NCBI GenBank assembly: GCA_965215115.1
Contig: OZ244050.1
Coordinates: 3,534,001-3,598,000, forward strand
DNA: 64,000 bases
Reading direction: 5' to 3'
DNA from: CALDTK01 sp965215115
Lineage (GTDB): Bacteria; Bacteroidota; Bacteroidia; Chitinophagales; Saprospiraceae
Shown here: piece by piece, positions 53,949 through 62,597 of the stretch
Numbering within the stretch: position 1 is the stretch's first letter
Layout of the letters: each line of letters starts with the position of its first letter
Notes under the pieces: generated by a model
Databases searched by the model: none
Told to the model about the DNA's origin: nothing
The model's input: the letters and a program-made list of their open reading frames with translations, nothing else
Program-made: the position numbers and the translations under genes

Positions 53949-54617
53949 TCATTTCTTGCCCTGCGGCAGTCCCCCGAGCCGTAGCGCCTGGAAGCCCGCC
54001 GTGAGCGCCGCCGCGTCGACGCTGCGGCCAGAGAGCGATACGACGAAGCGATCGTTGACGAGCACACTGAGCTGCGTCGAGGCCACCGCCTTACGTAGGA
54101 TCACCTTCTCGTGCGCGGGATAGCCGTCTAGTGTAAACGTGCGCTCGGAGCCCTCGGCGGTCTCCCTGTCGATCTCGAGCTTCGACCAGCCCGCCATCGA
54201 GAGCAGCAGTACCCCGGCGCCACCGGTGTCCATGATCTGCGCGGTGACGCTCCGGTCGCCGTCGCCGTAGGTCGCGTTGGCCTCCGAGAACTCGAGCCCG
54301 AGCACGGTGGCGGACTCGCCCTCGTGTTTGGTACGCGAGAGGCCGGCGAGGCGATCGGGCAGCAGCGCCTTGAGCTCCCGGAAGCCGACCGCCTCGACGT
54401 CGCCGATTTGGTCGAAGTTGACGCTATCGATATCGCGTCCGACCTCGTTGAGGACCTTCCTGAGCTCCTCGCGCTCGGCCTCCGTGGTGCCGGCCTCCTC
54501 GATGGTGGTATTGACGGCCTGCGCGATGCTGCGGTTGACCTTGTCCTCGAAGGATTCGCCGCCGCAGGCGCAGACGGTCGCGAGGGAAAGTAGGAGCGGG
54601 AGATACTTTGCGTTCAT
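53949..54617 (-). CDS. hypothetical lipoprotein
   Basis: 222 residues from ATG 54617 (ATG 54626 is possible). Lipoprotein signal MNAKYLPLLLSLATVCAC with Cys near residue 18. The mature part has a helical start and a beta-rich domain (FTLDGYPAHEKVILRKA, LSVLVNDRFVVSLSG). No family recognised. Its leader carries a hairpin element (54638-54651). Confidence 0.7.
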   Translation of the reverse strand: MNAKYLPLLLSLATVCACGGESFEDKVNRSIAQAVNTTIEEAGTTEAEREELRKVLNEVGRDIDSVNFDQIGDVEAVGFRELKALLPDRLAGLSRTKHEGESATVLGLEFSEANATYGDGDRSVTAQIMDTGGAGVLLLSMAGWSKLEIDRETAEGSERTFTLDGYPAHEKVILRKAVASTQLSVLVNDRFVVSLSGRSVDAAALTAGFQALRLGGLPQGKK

Positions 54618-54637
54618 ACTAGGCATTCTTAGCGAGC

Positions 54638-54709
54638 GGCTTTCGCCAAAACGAGCACTACCGTAAGCGTAAGGCGGTAGCGTGCGTGAGGCGCGTTTTG
54701 CCGAAAGGC
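54638..54709. repeat. three hairpins between divergent genes
   Basis: GGCTTTCGCCAAAA (54638-54651), then CTACCG/CGGTAG (54658-54663 with 54675-54680), then TTTTGCCGAAAGGC (54696-54709). The two outer ones are members of the element family in head-to-head order but with different stems (GGC and GCC types). Confidence 0.75.
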
Positions 54710-54765
54710 CAAACCTACCCGACGTCGGACAGGTATAGCTTACCGTCCACAAACCCAAAGGCCCC

Positions 54766-55116
54766 ATGTATCAATCGCGCCGGCTCTTGCGGAGCTCGCT
54801 GCTCGCAGCCGCGACGCTCCTGTTACCGATGTTGGTCCGGGCGCAATTCGTGCGGGGGGCCACCTTACGGCTCGATAGCGGCTACTGGACCGACGCGCAA
54901 CCGGGCTTCTTCGAGGATCTGAAGCTGTCGGAATGGTCGACCACCGTGGGCGTCCAGGCGCGGCTCGCGTACTTCTTCACCGACCTGATCGGCGTCGAGG
55001 TCGGGGCAACGTTACAGACCTTACTCAACGACATCGAGGGCGCGAGGGGCTACAACTTCGGCTTCGTCGGTCTGGTGATGGAGCTGCCCGGCTACGCGAA
55101 GCGGGTGGAAGAGTAG
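54766..55116 (+). CDS. small secreted hypothetical protein
   Basis: 116 residues: signal peptide (LLAAATLLLPMLVRAQ), then a beta-rich segment (GATLRLDSGYWTD, TVGVQARLAYFFTDLIGVEVGATLQ) like one part of an outer-membrane barrel. It is too short for a full barrel and may be a fragment or a small periplasmic protein. No family assigned. Confidence 0.6.
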   Translation: MYQSRRLLRSSLLAAATLLLPMLVRAQFVRGATLRLDSGYWTDAQPGFFEDLKLSEWSTTVGVQARLAYFFTDLIGVEVGATLQTLLNDIEGARGYNFGFVGLVMELPGYAKRVEE

Positions 55117-55134
55117 GGTAGGGGCGCGCCGGTG

Positions 55135-56478
55135 CTACCGCCGCTTCTTCTTCGGCGCCCCGGGCTTCTTCGCCATCTTCGCCCGCAGATCACGCGCGCG
55201 GCGATTGCCGCGGTTGACGAGTTGATTCTTGGCCGACTTCTCGTGGGTGGCGCCGCCGGTCTTACGGAGCTTCGTCGACAGCGTCGGCATGTAGACGTGG
55301 GGCCGCTCCTCGGCGGTGAGCTCGGGGTTGACCTCGACCTCGTCGGCGGGGAAGGGCAGGCGCTCGAGCTCGCGGCGCATGAGGCCCTCGACGTTGGCCA
55401 GCAGGCCGAGCTCCTTGTCGGTCACCATCGAGATGGCCTCCCCGGTGGCGTCCTGGCGCCCGGTGCGGCCGATGCGGTGGATGTAGGCCTCGGGCTCGGT
55501 CGGGACGTCCATCGAGATGACGTGGGTCACGGCGTCGATGTCGAGCCCGCGGCTCACGAGGTCGGTGGCGACGAGGATGCGGCGCTCGCCGGAGGCAAAG
55601 CTGCGCAGGGCGCTGAAGCGTGTGTTTTGGGCCTTGTTGCTGTGGATGACGGCGATCTGCTCGGGGAAGTGGTGCTCGAGCTGCTCGGCGACGAGGTCGG
55701 CGGATTTCTTGCTCGGCGCGAACACGAGCACCTTCTCGAAGCGCTCGCGGTCGCTAAGCAAGTGGCGCAGCAGGTTGACCTTGGTGTTGAAGTTCTCGAC
55801 CGGGTAGCTCAGCTGCCGGATCCCTTCGAGCGGGGTACCACTACGGGCGGCCGTGACGTAGACCGGCCCGGCGAACATCTGGTCGATGAGCTTCTCGACG
55901 GCCGGGGTGATCGTGGCCGAGAAGAGCAGGTTCTGCCGCTTCGGCGGCATCATGTCGAGCACGTTGAGCAGCTGCGGCAGGAAGCCCAGCTCGAGCATCT
56001 CGTCGATCTCGTCGATGACGAGCTTCTTGAGAAAGTTAAACTTGACCGTGCCCGTGAGCGCGATGTCCATCAGGCGCCCGGGCGTGGCCACCATCACGTC
56101 GAGGCCCTCCTGGACGGTGATCTGCTGGGTCCGCATGTTGGCCCCGCCGTAGATCCCGCGCACGATCACGTCCATGTACTTCGTAAGCAGCTCGACCTGC
56201 TCAACGACCTGCTCGACGAGTTCGCGCGTCGGCACGACGATCAAGATCTGCGGGTGGGCGTGTTTGACGAAAGTCCACTGCCTGAGCGCCGGCAGCAGGT
56301 AGGCGAGCGTCTTGCCGGTGCCGGTCTGCGCGATGCCTACGACATCACGCCCGCTCATGATCACCGGGAAGGCCGCCGCCTGGATGTAGGTCGGGGTCGT
56401 GATCCCCATGTCGTCGAGGGCGTTGAGGAGGGGCTTGGTGAGGTTGAGGTCGTGGAAGGAGTCGGCTGGTTCGGGCAT
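55135..56478 (-). CDS. DEAD-box RNA helicase (RhlE-like)
   Basis: 447 residues with Q motif (YIQAAAFP), AQTGTGKT, PTRELVEQ, TPGRLMD, motif II as VIDEIDEM (DEID instead of DEAD), FSATI, and HRIGRTGR, then a basic Lys/Arg-rich tail (MAKKPGAPKKKRR). It unwinds short RNA duplexes using ATP, probably in ribosome assembly or mRNA decay. The GAC/GTC-stem hairpin element at 56262-56275 encodes part of the segment between the first motifs. Confidence 0.93.
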   Translation of the reverse strand: MPEPADSFHDLNLTKPLLNALDDMGITTPTYIQAAAFPVIMSGRDVVGIAQTGTGKTLAYLLPALRQWTFVKHAHPQILIVVPTRELVEQVVEQVELLTKYMDVIVRGIYGGANMRTQQITVQEGLDVMVATPGRLMDIALTGTVKFNFLKKLVIDEIDEMLELGFLPQLLNVLDMMPPKRQNLLFSATITPAVEKLIDQMFAGPVYVTAARSGTPLEGIRQLSYPVENFNTKVNLLRHLLSDRERFEKVLVFAPSKKSADLVAEQLEHHFPEQIAVIHSNKAQNTRFSALRSFASGERRILVATDLVSRGLDIDAVTHVISMDVPTEPEAYIHRIGRTGRQDATGEAISMVTDKELGLLANVEGLMRRELERLPFPADEVEVNPELTAEERPHVYMPTLSTKLRKTGGATHEKSAKNQLVNRGNRRARDLRAKMAKKPGAPKKKRR

Positions 56479-56644
56479 GGCGGGGGCGAAGGTACGGGCG
56501 CGGGGGTGCGCGCTTTCTCGAACGCGCCAGTTGCGCTAGGATTCAGTGGACGACACGCGCAGGTTGACTTGCCGAGGCCGCCCCGTATCGAGAGCCAAGA
56601 TCTGTCGCGCCTGGACGCAGAGTCCGTTAGTGTCGATTACCATC

Positions 56645-56926
56645 TTACTGGAGGACGCCTTCCGGGAGGATCGCGTGAAACCTTATGAATGGGTAGTAAG
56701 GCGCCGTTTGGGGGTTCTCGAAAAGGGTGTCGCGGACCGTTTCTTTTAGGGTTCGTATTTGCTCAGCGGTAATCCCCTCCTCGATTTCGATAAGGACAAA
56801 CAACTCGATGTCACCAAATTCGTCCTTCTTGAACCAATACCGCCACTCCGGCCGGATCGGGTACTCGGCCACGAAGCGCTCACGCACCGGCGCAAGGATG
56901 TCGGCGACGACGTCGGTAGAGATCAT
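56645..56926 (-). CDS. hypothetical protein
   Basis: 93 residues, acidic, with an alpha/beta pattern (WRYWFKKDEFGDIELFVLIEIEEG, then ITAEQIRTLKETVRDTLFE). No family recognised. G+C is near 50%, well below its neighbours, which suggests recent arrival. Confidence 0.6.
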   Translation of the reverse strand: MISTDVVADILAPVRERFVAEYPIRPEWRYWFKKDEFGDIELFVLIEIEEGITAEQIRTLKETVRDTLFENPQTAPYYPFIRFHAILPEGVLQ

Positions 56927-56989
56927 AGTGCTCTAACCCGCGCGGCGCCTGCGAAGTTCCGCACGAGTTCGTGGTCGATGGCCCGCGCC

Positions 56990-56997
56990 TACCTTCG
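56990..56997 (+). promoter_or_regulatory. putative -7 element for the 7-helix membrane protein
   Basis: TACCTTCG, one mismatch to TAnnTTTG, only 8 bases before the ATG at 57006, implying a leaderless or near-leaderless mRNA. Confidence 0.45.
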
Positions 56998-57005
56998 CCG
57001 CCCGC

Positions 57006-57764
57006 ATGGAGCTCGACCCCACCGACATCGCCCTCTTCGGCGTCCGCGTCCAGGAGATCGACGTGATCCTCACCGATCTGCTGTGGTCGGCGGTCAATTT
57101 CTGGTGCTTCATCCGCCTTTCGGCAAAACGGGCCACGCTCTCGGCGGCGGGCCAGTGGTTTCGCTACATGTTCTTGCTGATGGGCGTCGCCGTGCTGCTC
57201 GGGGCCATCCTCGGGCACGGGTTCCAGTACGCGCTCGGGTACGAGGCGAAGTACCCGGGGTGGATCATCTCGATGTGGGGCGTGGCCTGCTTCGAGCGCG
57301 CGGCCATCCTCTTCGCCGGGGAGCGCGTGAGCGCACGGCTCGGGCGCATCATGTCGGTGGCCAACATCATCGAGCTGGCCATCTTCCACCTCCTGGTGCT
57401 CTTTAGCCAGCCGCTGCTCGACCGGCTCGGCGTGGCCTTCAACGCCTTTTACTTCGTCGAAATCCACGCGGGCTACGGCCTGCTCGTCATCGCGCTCCCG
57501 CTGCACGCGATCATCTACCGACAGACGGGCGCAGCGGCGAGCAAGTTCGTGCTCCTCGGCATCGGCGTGGCGGCGCTGGCGCTGGTGGTCCACCTCACGG
57601 AGTTCTACCTCCACCCGGTGTGGTTCAACTTCCACGACGTGAGCCACGTCGTGCTGACGGGGGCGACGCTGCTGTACTACCAGGCGGCGCGGCGGATGCG
57701 ACACGAGGGTGAGGCTTTCGCCCAAAACCCGATACGCAGCAGTTACAGAGCAGTGCGCGCGTAG
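57006..57764 (+). CDS. uncharacterised seven-helix membrane protein
   Basis: 252 residues with about seven hydrophobic helices (for example YMFLLMGVAVLLGAILGHG, LVIALPLHAIIY and FVLLGIGVAALALVVHL) and several conserved-looking His in or near helices (LGHGFQY, FHDVSHVV). I recognise no named family; a heme or metal role is possible but only inferred. Hairpin elements at 57115-57128 (GCC type) and 57713-57727 (one extra stem base). Confidence 0.72.
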   Translation: MELDPTDIALFGVRVQEIDVILTDLLWSAVNFWCFIRLSAKRATLSAAGQWFRYMFLLMGVAVLLGAILGHGFQYALGYEAKYPGWIISMWGVACFERAAILFAGERVSARLGRIMSVANIIELAIFHLLVLFSQPLLDRLGVAFNAFYFVEIHAGYGLLVIALPLHAIIYRQTGAAASKFVLLGIGVAALALVVHLTEFYLHPVWFNFHDVSHVVLTGATLLYYQAARRMRHEGEAFAQNPIRSSYRAVRA

Positions 57765-57769
57765 ATGAA

Positions 57770-57855
57770 CGAAAGCAACCGGTCGGTACGCAACGCTGCG
57801 GTTTGCAACCATGTGGCTTGCAGCCTCAAGGTTTGTAACCAATCGGTTACCTTTG
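57770..57855 (+). promoter_or_regulatory. 15-bp-period palindromic repeat array and promoter of the ATPase gene
   Basis: Units of 11 bp with 4-bp variable spacers: GGTTTGCAACC (57800), GGCTTGCAGCC (57815), GGTTTGTAACC (57830), a partial GGTTACC (57845), and two weaker units upstream (57770, 57785). The last unit runs into the perfect -7 element TACCTTTG (57848-57855), 5 bases before the ATG. Unit arms change together (GGTT/AACC to GGCT/AGCC), so each is selected as a palindrome. Confidence 0.75.
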
Positions 57856-57859
57856 CCGT

Positions 57860-58990
57860 ATGCGCACTCCCTTCGAGTATGGCGGATCCATAGCCGCGGT
57901 CCACTTCGTCAACCGCACCGAAGAGCTCGACCTGCTCGAACGCAACTTCCGCGCCGGCCAGAACACCATCCTTATCTCCCCGCGGCGCTGGGGCAAGACC
58001 TCGCTCGTCAACCGGGCCATCGCCCGCGTGCGCGAACTCGAGCCGAGCGCTAAAGTCATCCAGCTCGACCTCCTCACGGTGAAGACCGAGGGAGAATTTT
58101 TGGCCAAGTACCTGGAGGCTACGGTCACCGCCTCCGCGAACACCGCCGACACCGCCATCCGCCTCGTCCGCGACCTCGCGAGTCAACTCATCCCCAAGCT
58201 CACCTTCGGCGCCGGACCGGACACCGAGTTGAAGATCGGCTTCGACTGGAGGCGAGCCGTCGAGGACCGCGACCAGATCCTAGCCCTGCCCGCGAAAATC
58301 GCCGCGCAGACCAAGGCCCCCGTCGTGGTCTGCGTCGACGAGTTCCAGGCCGTGGCCGAGTTCACCGACATCGACAACTTCGACGCCGTGCTCCGCTCCT
58401 CGTGGCAGCACCACCAGGGCGTGTGCTACTGTTTGTACGGCAGCAAGCGTCACATGATGCTCAACCTGTTCGGTTCCTACGGATCGCCCTTCTACCATTT
58501 CGGTGACGCGCACGTGCTGGAGAAGATCGGCCGCGAGCACTGGGTTGCCTACATCGTCGACCGCTTCCAAAGATTCGGTAAGGCGATCAGTCCCGAGGAT
58601 GCGGACCGGCTCGCGGCCTACGTCGCCGACCACAGTTACTACGTCCAGTCACTGGCCCAGCTCACTTTCGGCCTTTCCGGCAAAACCTGTTCCCCCGAAG
58701 TCGTCGACGCCGCTTACGAAAAGCTCCTCGGTCAGGTCGAACCTTTCTTCAGCCAACAGATCGCCGCGCTCTCCCGGACGCAGTTGGGCTTCCTGCACGC
58801 CCTGCTAGACGGTCACCAGGCGTACAACAGCCGCGACATCCTCGACGCCTATCACCTCGGCAGCAGCGCCAATGCCTCCAAGCTCAAGCGCGTCATGCAG
58901 GAGAAGGAACTCGTGCAGCTCAATCGCGCAGGAGAGCTCGAATTCGTGGACCCCATCCTCGAGGAGTGGCTGCGGCGCCGCGGGCGGTAG
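57860..58990 (+). CDS. STAND/archaeal-type ATPase (ATPase_2 family)
   Basis: 376 residues: FVNRTEELDLLERNF, a P-loop of the type ISPRRWGKTSL (near 40-50), Walker B VVVCVDEFQ (near 160), a sensor region (YGSKRHMM), then winged-helix-like C-terminal part (LDAYHLGSSANASKLKRVM and EFVDPILEEWLRR). This fits COG1672 ATPases, common in archaea and Bacteroidota, some of which are tied to mobile or defence functions; the role here is unknown. The start at ATG 57860 is fixed by the promoter 5 bases away. A variant hairpin element lies at 58671-58685. Confidence 0.85.
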   Translation: MRTPFEYGGSIAAVHFVNRTEELDLLERNFRAGQNTILISPRRWGKTSLVNRAIARVRELEPSAKVIQLDLLTVKTEGEFLAKYLEATVTASANTADTAIRLVRDLASQLIPKLTFGAGPDTELKIGFDWRRAVEDRDQILALPAKIAAQTKAPVVVCVDEFQAVAEFTDIDNFDAVLRSSWQHHQGVCYCLYGSKRHMMLNLFGSYGSPFYHFGDAHVLEKIGREHWVAYIVDRFQRFGKAISPEDADRLAAYVADHSYYVQSLAQLTFGLSGKTCSPEVVDAAYEKLLGQVEPFFSQQIAALSRTQLGFLHALLDGHQAYNSRDILDAYHLGSSANASKLKRVMQEKELVQLNRAGELEFVDPILEEWLRRRGR

Positions 58991-59246
58991 GCGCGCGGCT
59001 CCTGGGCTCCGCCCCAGGTGCGCCCACCGCCCGCGGCGACGTAGCCAAGATTAAACGCTGCGTCCGAGCTCTCGTGCAGACATACTAAGCTGTTTGCGCT
59101 TCTGTATTCAGTGTGGATTCTACCTTAAATGCTCCCGCGCCCGGGACGCGCCTGGGGCGGAGCCCAGTAGCCGCGCGTCCTAAAATACTACGGCGGCCAG
59201 GACGCGCCTGGGCGGGAGCCCAGTAGCCGCGCGTCCTGACCGCCGG
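58991..59246. repeat. three copies of a nested palindromic repeat
   Basis: Copies at 58991-59023 (inverted), 59144-59180 and 59200-59236. Each is an outer stem GGACGCGC/GCGCGTCC enclosing an inner stem (CTGGGC/GCCCAG type), with a conserved AGTAGCC on one side. The third is extended to 17 bp of outer stem (59191-59246). They fill the space between two convergent genes and may end transcription from both. Confidence 0.82.
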
Positions 59247-59268
59247 AGCAATTAGGTAAGCCTCCGCG

Positions 59269-62200
59269 CTACGGCAAGCTCAGCAGCACCTTCTCGGTGC
59301 CCAGGTGCTCGCCCGTCTGCACGGTCACAAAGTGAAGTCCACTCGTGCGGCGGCCGACGTGTAGCAGCAGTCCGTCGAGTTGTGCCGTTGACGCAACGCG
59401 TTGTTCCAGCACGACCCGCCCGAACGCATCGGTGACGCGGACCGTGGCCGGCTCGTCGGCTGTGGCGACGTCCGCCGACACGGGTTTTAGCGAAAGCCGA
59501 ATGTCTTCCGTCGTCACGGGCGTCGCCGTGAAAGCCATCCCGCCACGGACCATCACCGACACCGCCCCGTCGCTCAGGTCGAAGCAGCCGACCGACACCC
59601 GCTGGCCAAACAGCGGCCCGCCTACCGTCGGCAGGAGGCCCCCGGTGTAGCTCGCGCCGTACACAAGGTACTGCCCCGCGGGGGCACCGGTGAAGTCGTA
59701 CGCACCACCGACGATCGCGCGGATCGAGAAGTCCGGATTGAGGACGAAGTAGCGGTACGCGGCCGTGGACATCGAGGTAGTCGCAAAGGCGACGGTTCGT
59801 TGTGTGCCGCTAAGTTCGACGATGGCCTGTCCGTTGCCGCTTACCTGTCCCCCGTCGGGCGAGTTGCGCACCACGGTGATAAAGTTGTCCGACAGGTCGA
59901 AGCACCGGTCCGAGAGCGCCACGGCCGCGGCGTCGTCCCCGGGTTTTGCCGTAAGGCTCCCCGTGAAGCTCAGGTGCCACACGCGGCAGTTGCCCACGCC
60001 CGCGCCGTCGAAGTCTTGGAAGCCCTGCGTGTTGAACATCAGGATCTTGTTCTGATCGTCGGTGATGACGAAGACCGAGTTGGCGTCACTTTGGCCGCTG
60101 GCCTGGAAGCCAACGAAGTCCGGCGTGCCGTCGACGCAGGTGTACACCGTGGTCTCGCCCAGCGGCGTCGCCACCGTGCCGCCCTCGGGCCGCTCGCGGA
60201 TGGCGCGGATGGCATTCTGCGAGATGAGCCACTGATCGGTCGAGAACTGCGTGCTAAACACCGACTCCCCGGGCATGGCCGTGATGGTGCCGGTGTAGTT
60301 GAATGCCCAGATGTAGCACGTCCCGACACCCGCGCCCGAGAGGTCGATCCCGTTGGTCATCGAGACCTTGAGAATATTGTAATTCTCGTCCGTGATGGCG
60401 TAGGCCACCTGGCCGGCGGGCGTTGTGTAGCCTAACTCGACGGTGATCGGGCCGTCGTTGCCGGGGCAGACGTAGCGCGTGGTCTCGCCGTTGGGCATAG
60501 ACACCATTCCCGTCGTGACGACTTGGCTCCCGGGGGCGACGCGCCTCACCGTGATGGGGTTAGACAGGTCGAAGCAGCCCTCGAGGCCGTCGACGTTTGC
60601 CCCGACCGTGGCCCCGCTGAGTTCCCCGTCCCAGGCGAGGTGCCAGATGAGGCAGGTGCCGACGCCGGCACCGTTCAGGTCGAATGGGGGCGCGGCGGGC
60701 AGGGCGAGAATCTTGCCCTCGGAGTCGGTGATGACCCAACCCTTACGCTCGCCATCGGCGGGGCTCGTGATTTCGACCGCGAGCGGGTCGGGCGTAGCGT
60801 CGACGATGATGGTCGTGTCGAGGCTCCCGCTGGCCAGTGCGATCATGCCACCGTCGGCTGTACAGGCGTTGGTTCCGCTGCGGCGCACGATCCACACCTT
60901 GCCGGTACCAGCTTGCAAGAGCATGATCCCCGGCTCCAGGACCCCGAGGTCGACGACGGCAAGCATATCGTCGTGGAAGACGGCCGAGACGGGCTTGTTG
61001 AGCTTCGTCGGGACGAAGAGCTCCTCGGCGGTCGAGCCGACGTTGACGAGGAAGTCGACGTTGACGCCGGTCTCCTCGTCGACGCGCGAGACCTTGTAAC
61101 CCGTGAACGTGAACGCGCCCGTCTGCGGGCTAAACGACCCGGACTCGGTGGTGAACACGTCGCCGTAGTAGCCGAACGCCTCGCTCGTGCTCGCCTCCAG
61201 GCCCGTGGTCGAGACGTAGGGCCCGAGGCTCGAGAACGCCGGTTCGACTTTGAGCCCGGCGCGGAAGTTGGCGTCGAAGATCGTCTGCGGGCAATCGTCG
61301 GCGTCGAGGGCGGGGTTGTCGCAGAACTGTGGGTCGCTCGCGAGCACCGGCTGGTTGGTGGCCGGGTCGTGGAAGAACTCCGGCCAGCCGAAGAACTCCG
61401 CCTCGCCCCCGGTCCGCAACTCGAACACCTCGTCCCAGTCGTTGGCCACGGGGCGGTTGCCCTGGATGATGAAGGTGGTCGGGTCGAGCGGATCGCTCGG
61501 GTCGCCGGCGCGTCCGCGCACGTCCGAGCCGTTGTTGGACACGAACAGGCGCGTCGGGTCATCGGCGGCGAAGGCGAGGCCGAAGGGGTTGCGCAGGCCC
61601 CAGGCCTCGAGCCGCATGGTGGCCGTGGGGTCGGCGGCCATCGGGTCGAGCGAGTAGACGGTACCCGTGCCGGCGATGATGCCGTAGTACGGCGCCGCGG
61701 GCGTGACCGCGGGCACGAGGTAGGGTGTCGTCTCGGCGCCGTAGCCGAAGGGCCGGTAGGCGGCCGTCACGGCGTCGCCCTCGGGGTCGGTCGGGGCGGG
61801 TACGCGGGACATGAAGCCGTTGGGCTTGAAGTAAATATCTACCGGCGCGAGTTCCGCGAAGGCGGGCGCGTTGGCGACCCAACGGTTGTCCGGCCCGACG
61901 ACTCCGGAGTTGGTGGCCGTGCCCTGCCCGAAGTAGAGCCGGCCGTCGGCCCCGAAGACGATCTCGTTGTTGGAGTGGTCGCCGACGCTCGGGAGGTTGG
62001 TGACGAGGGTCTTGAAGGTGCCCGCCGGATTAGCCGGGTCGAAGCGACTGATCGCGCCGACGGCCCAACCGTTGGCGCCCCGCTGGCGGTGGCCGAGGAA
62101 GAGCATGCCGCCGTAATAGGTCACGTCGGTGAAGGGACCCATCGCCGTGCCCATCGGCAGCATCATCGGCGTGAGGATCGCCGTCTGGTTGCTCGACGGA

Positions 62201-62478
62201 TCGCCCTTGAGGTCGAGGGCGAGGACCTTCGGCGGGGAACTCGGCAGGAAGCCGGACTCCGTCACCCAGGCGCGGCCGTCTTCGGCGAAGGTGATGTTGC
62301 TCGGGAAGGTGAGTCCGCTGGCGGCAAGGCGGAGCTCGTAGCCGCTCTCGAGCTGGACGCCCGGCACGCCGTCGACGGGCCGGAGGTCCTGCGCGTAGGC
62401 CGTGCCGAGGCAGAGCGCCGTCGCGCAGGTGAGGGTAGCGCAGCGCAGGGCGCCGCGTAAGAGTAAGGCAAGGGACAT
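59269..62478 (-). CDS. large T9SS-secreted protein: sugar-dehydrogenase-like propeller with four repeats
   Basis: 1069 residues from ATG 62478 with signal peptide (CATLTCATALCLGTAYAQ). Residues about 30-560 resemble PQQ-type/sorbosone dehydrogenase propellers (VQLESGYELRLAASGL, NEIVFGADGRLYFG, WGLRNPFGLAFAADD). Residues about 575-980 hold four repeats of about 110 residues, each with a variant of ITDxxxKIL, DLxGAGVGTCxIW and CFDLSxxxITV. The end is a type A sorting domain (DAFGRVVLEQRV, SGLHFVTVQTG). It is exported to the surface or medium; a sugar or aldose oxidising role is possible but not shown. Hairpin elements at 59485-59498 and 59944-59957. Confidence 0.82.
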   Translation of the reverse strand: MSLALLLRGALRCATLTCATALCLGTAYAQDLRPVDGVPGVQLESGYELRLAASGLTFPSNITFAEDGRAWVTESGFLPSSPPKVLALDLKGDPSSNQTAILTPMMLPMGTAMGPFTDVTYYGGMLFLGHRQRGANGWAVGAISRFDPANPAGTFKTLVTNLPSVGDHSNNEIVFGADGRLYFGQGTATNSGVVGPDNRWVANAPAFAELAPVDIYFKPNGFMSRVPAPTDPEGDAVTAAYRPFGYGAETTPYLVPAVTPAAPYYGIIAGTGTVYSLDPMAADPTATMRLEAWGLRNPFGLAFAADDPTRLFVSNNGSDVRGRAGDPSDPLDPTTFIIQGNRPVANDWDEVFELRTGGEAEFFGWPEFFHDPATNQPVLASDPQFCDNPALDADDCPQTIFDANFRAGLKVEPAFSSLGPYVSTTGLEASTSEAFGYYGDVFTTESGSFSPQTGAFTFTGYKVSRVDEETGVNVDFLVNVGSTAEELFVPTKLNKPVSAVFHDDMLAVVDLGVLEPGIMLLQAGTGKVWIVRRSGTNACTADGGMIALASGSLDTTIIVDATPDPLAVEITSPADGERKGWVITDSEGKILALPAAPPFDLNGAGVGTCLIWHLAWDGELSGATVGANVDGLEGCFDLSNPITVRRVAPGSQVVTTGMVSMPNGETTRYVCPGNDGPITVELGYTTPAGQVAYAITDENYNILKVSMTNGIDLSGAGVGTCYIWAFNYTGTITAMPGESVFSTQFSTDQWLISQNAIRAIRERPEGGTVATPLGETTVYTCVDGTPDFVGFQASGQSDANSVFVITDDQNKILMFNTQGFQDFDGAGVGNCRVWHLSFTGSLTAKPGDDAAAVALSDRCFDLSDNFITVVRNSPDGGQVSGNGQAIVELSGTQRTVAFATTSMSTAAYRYFVLNPDFSIRAIVGGAYDFTGAPAGQYLVYGASYTGGLLPTVGGPLFGQRVSVGCFDLSDGAVSVMVRGGMAFTATPVTTEDIRLSLKPVSADVATADEPATVRVTDAFGRVVLEQRVASTAQLDGLLLHVGRRTSGLHFVTVQTGEHLGTEKVLLSLP

Positions 62479-62597
62479 GGGGGGTAAAGGTTTGGTTCGC
62501 AACCGATACCCTCGACGTACGCACGAAGGTTGCCTGCGCCCCCTCTTTTTGTGATCCTTGCCTTTGGCTGCGATTACGCGCGCCGTTTCGCGAGTAC

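Noticed and set aside
57770..57855. CRISPR array
   Set aside because: Units of 11 bp with 4-bp spacers are far too short, and each unit is palindromic and next to a promoter. No cas gene is present.
60523..62460. Long open frame of 645 codons opposite the T9SS cargo gene
   Set aside because: Typical antisense shadow in G+C-rich DNA. The minus-strand gene has signal peptide, repeats and sorting tail.
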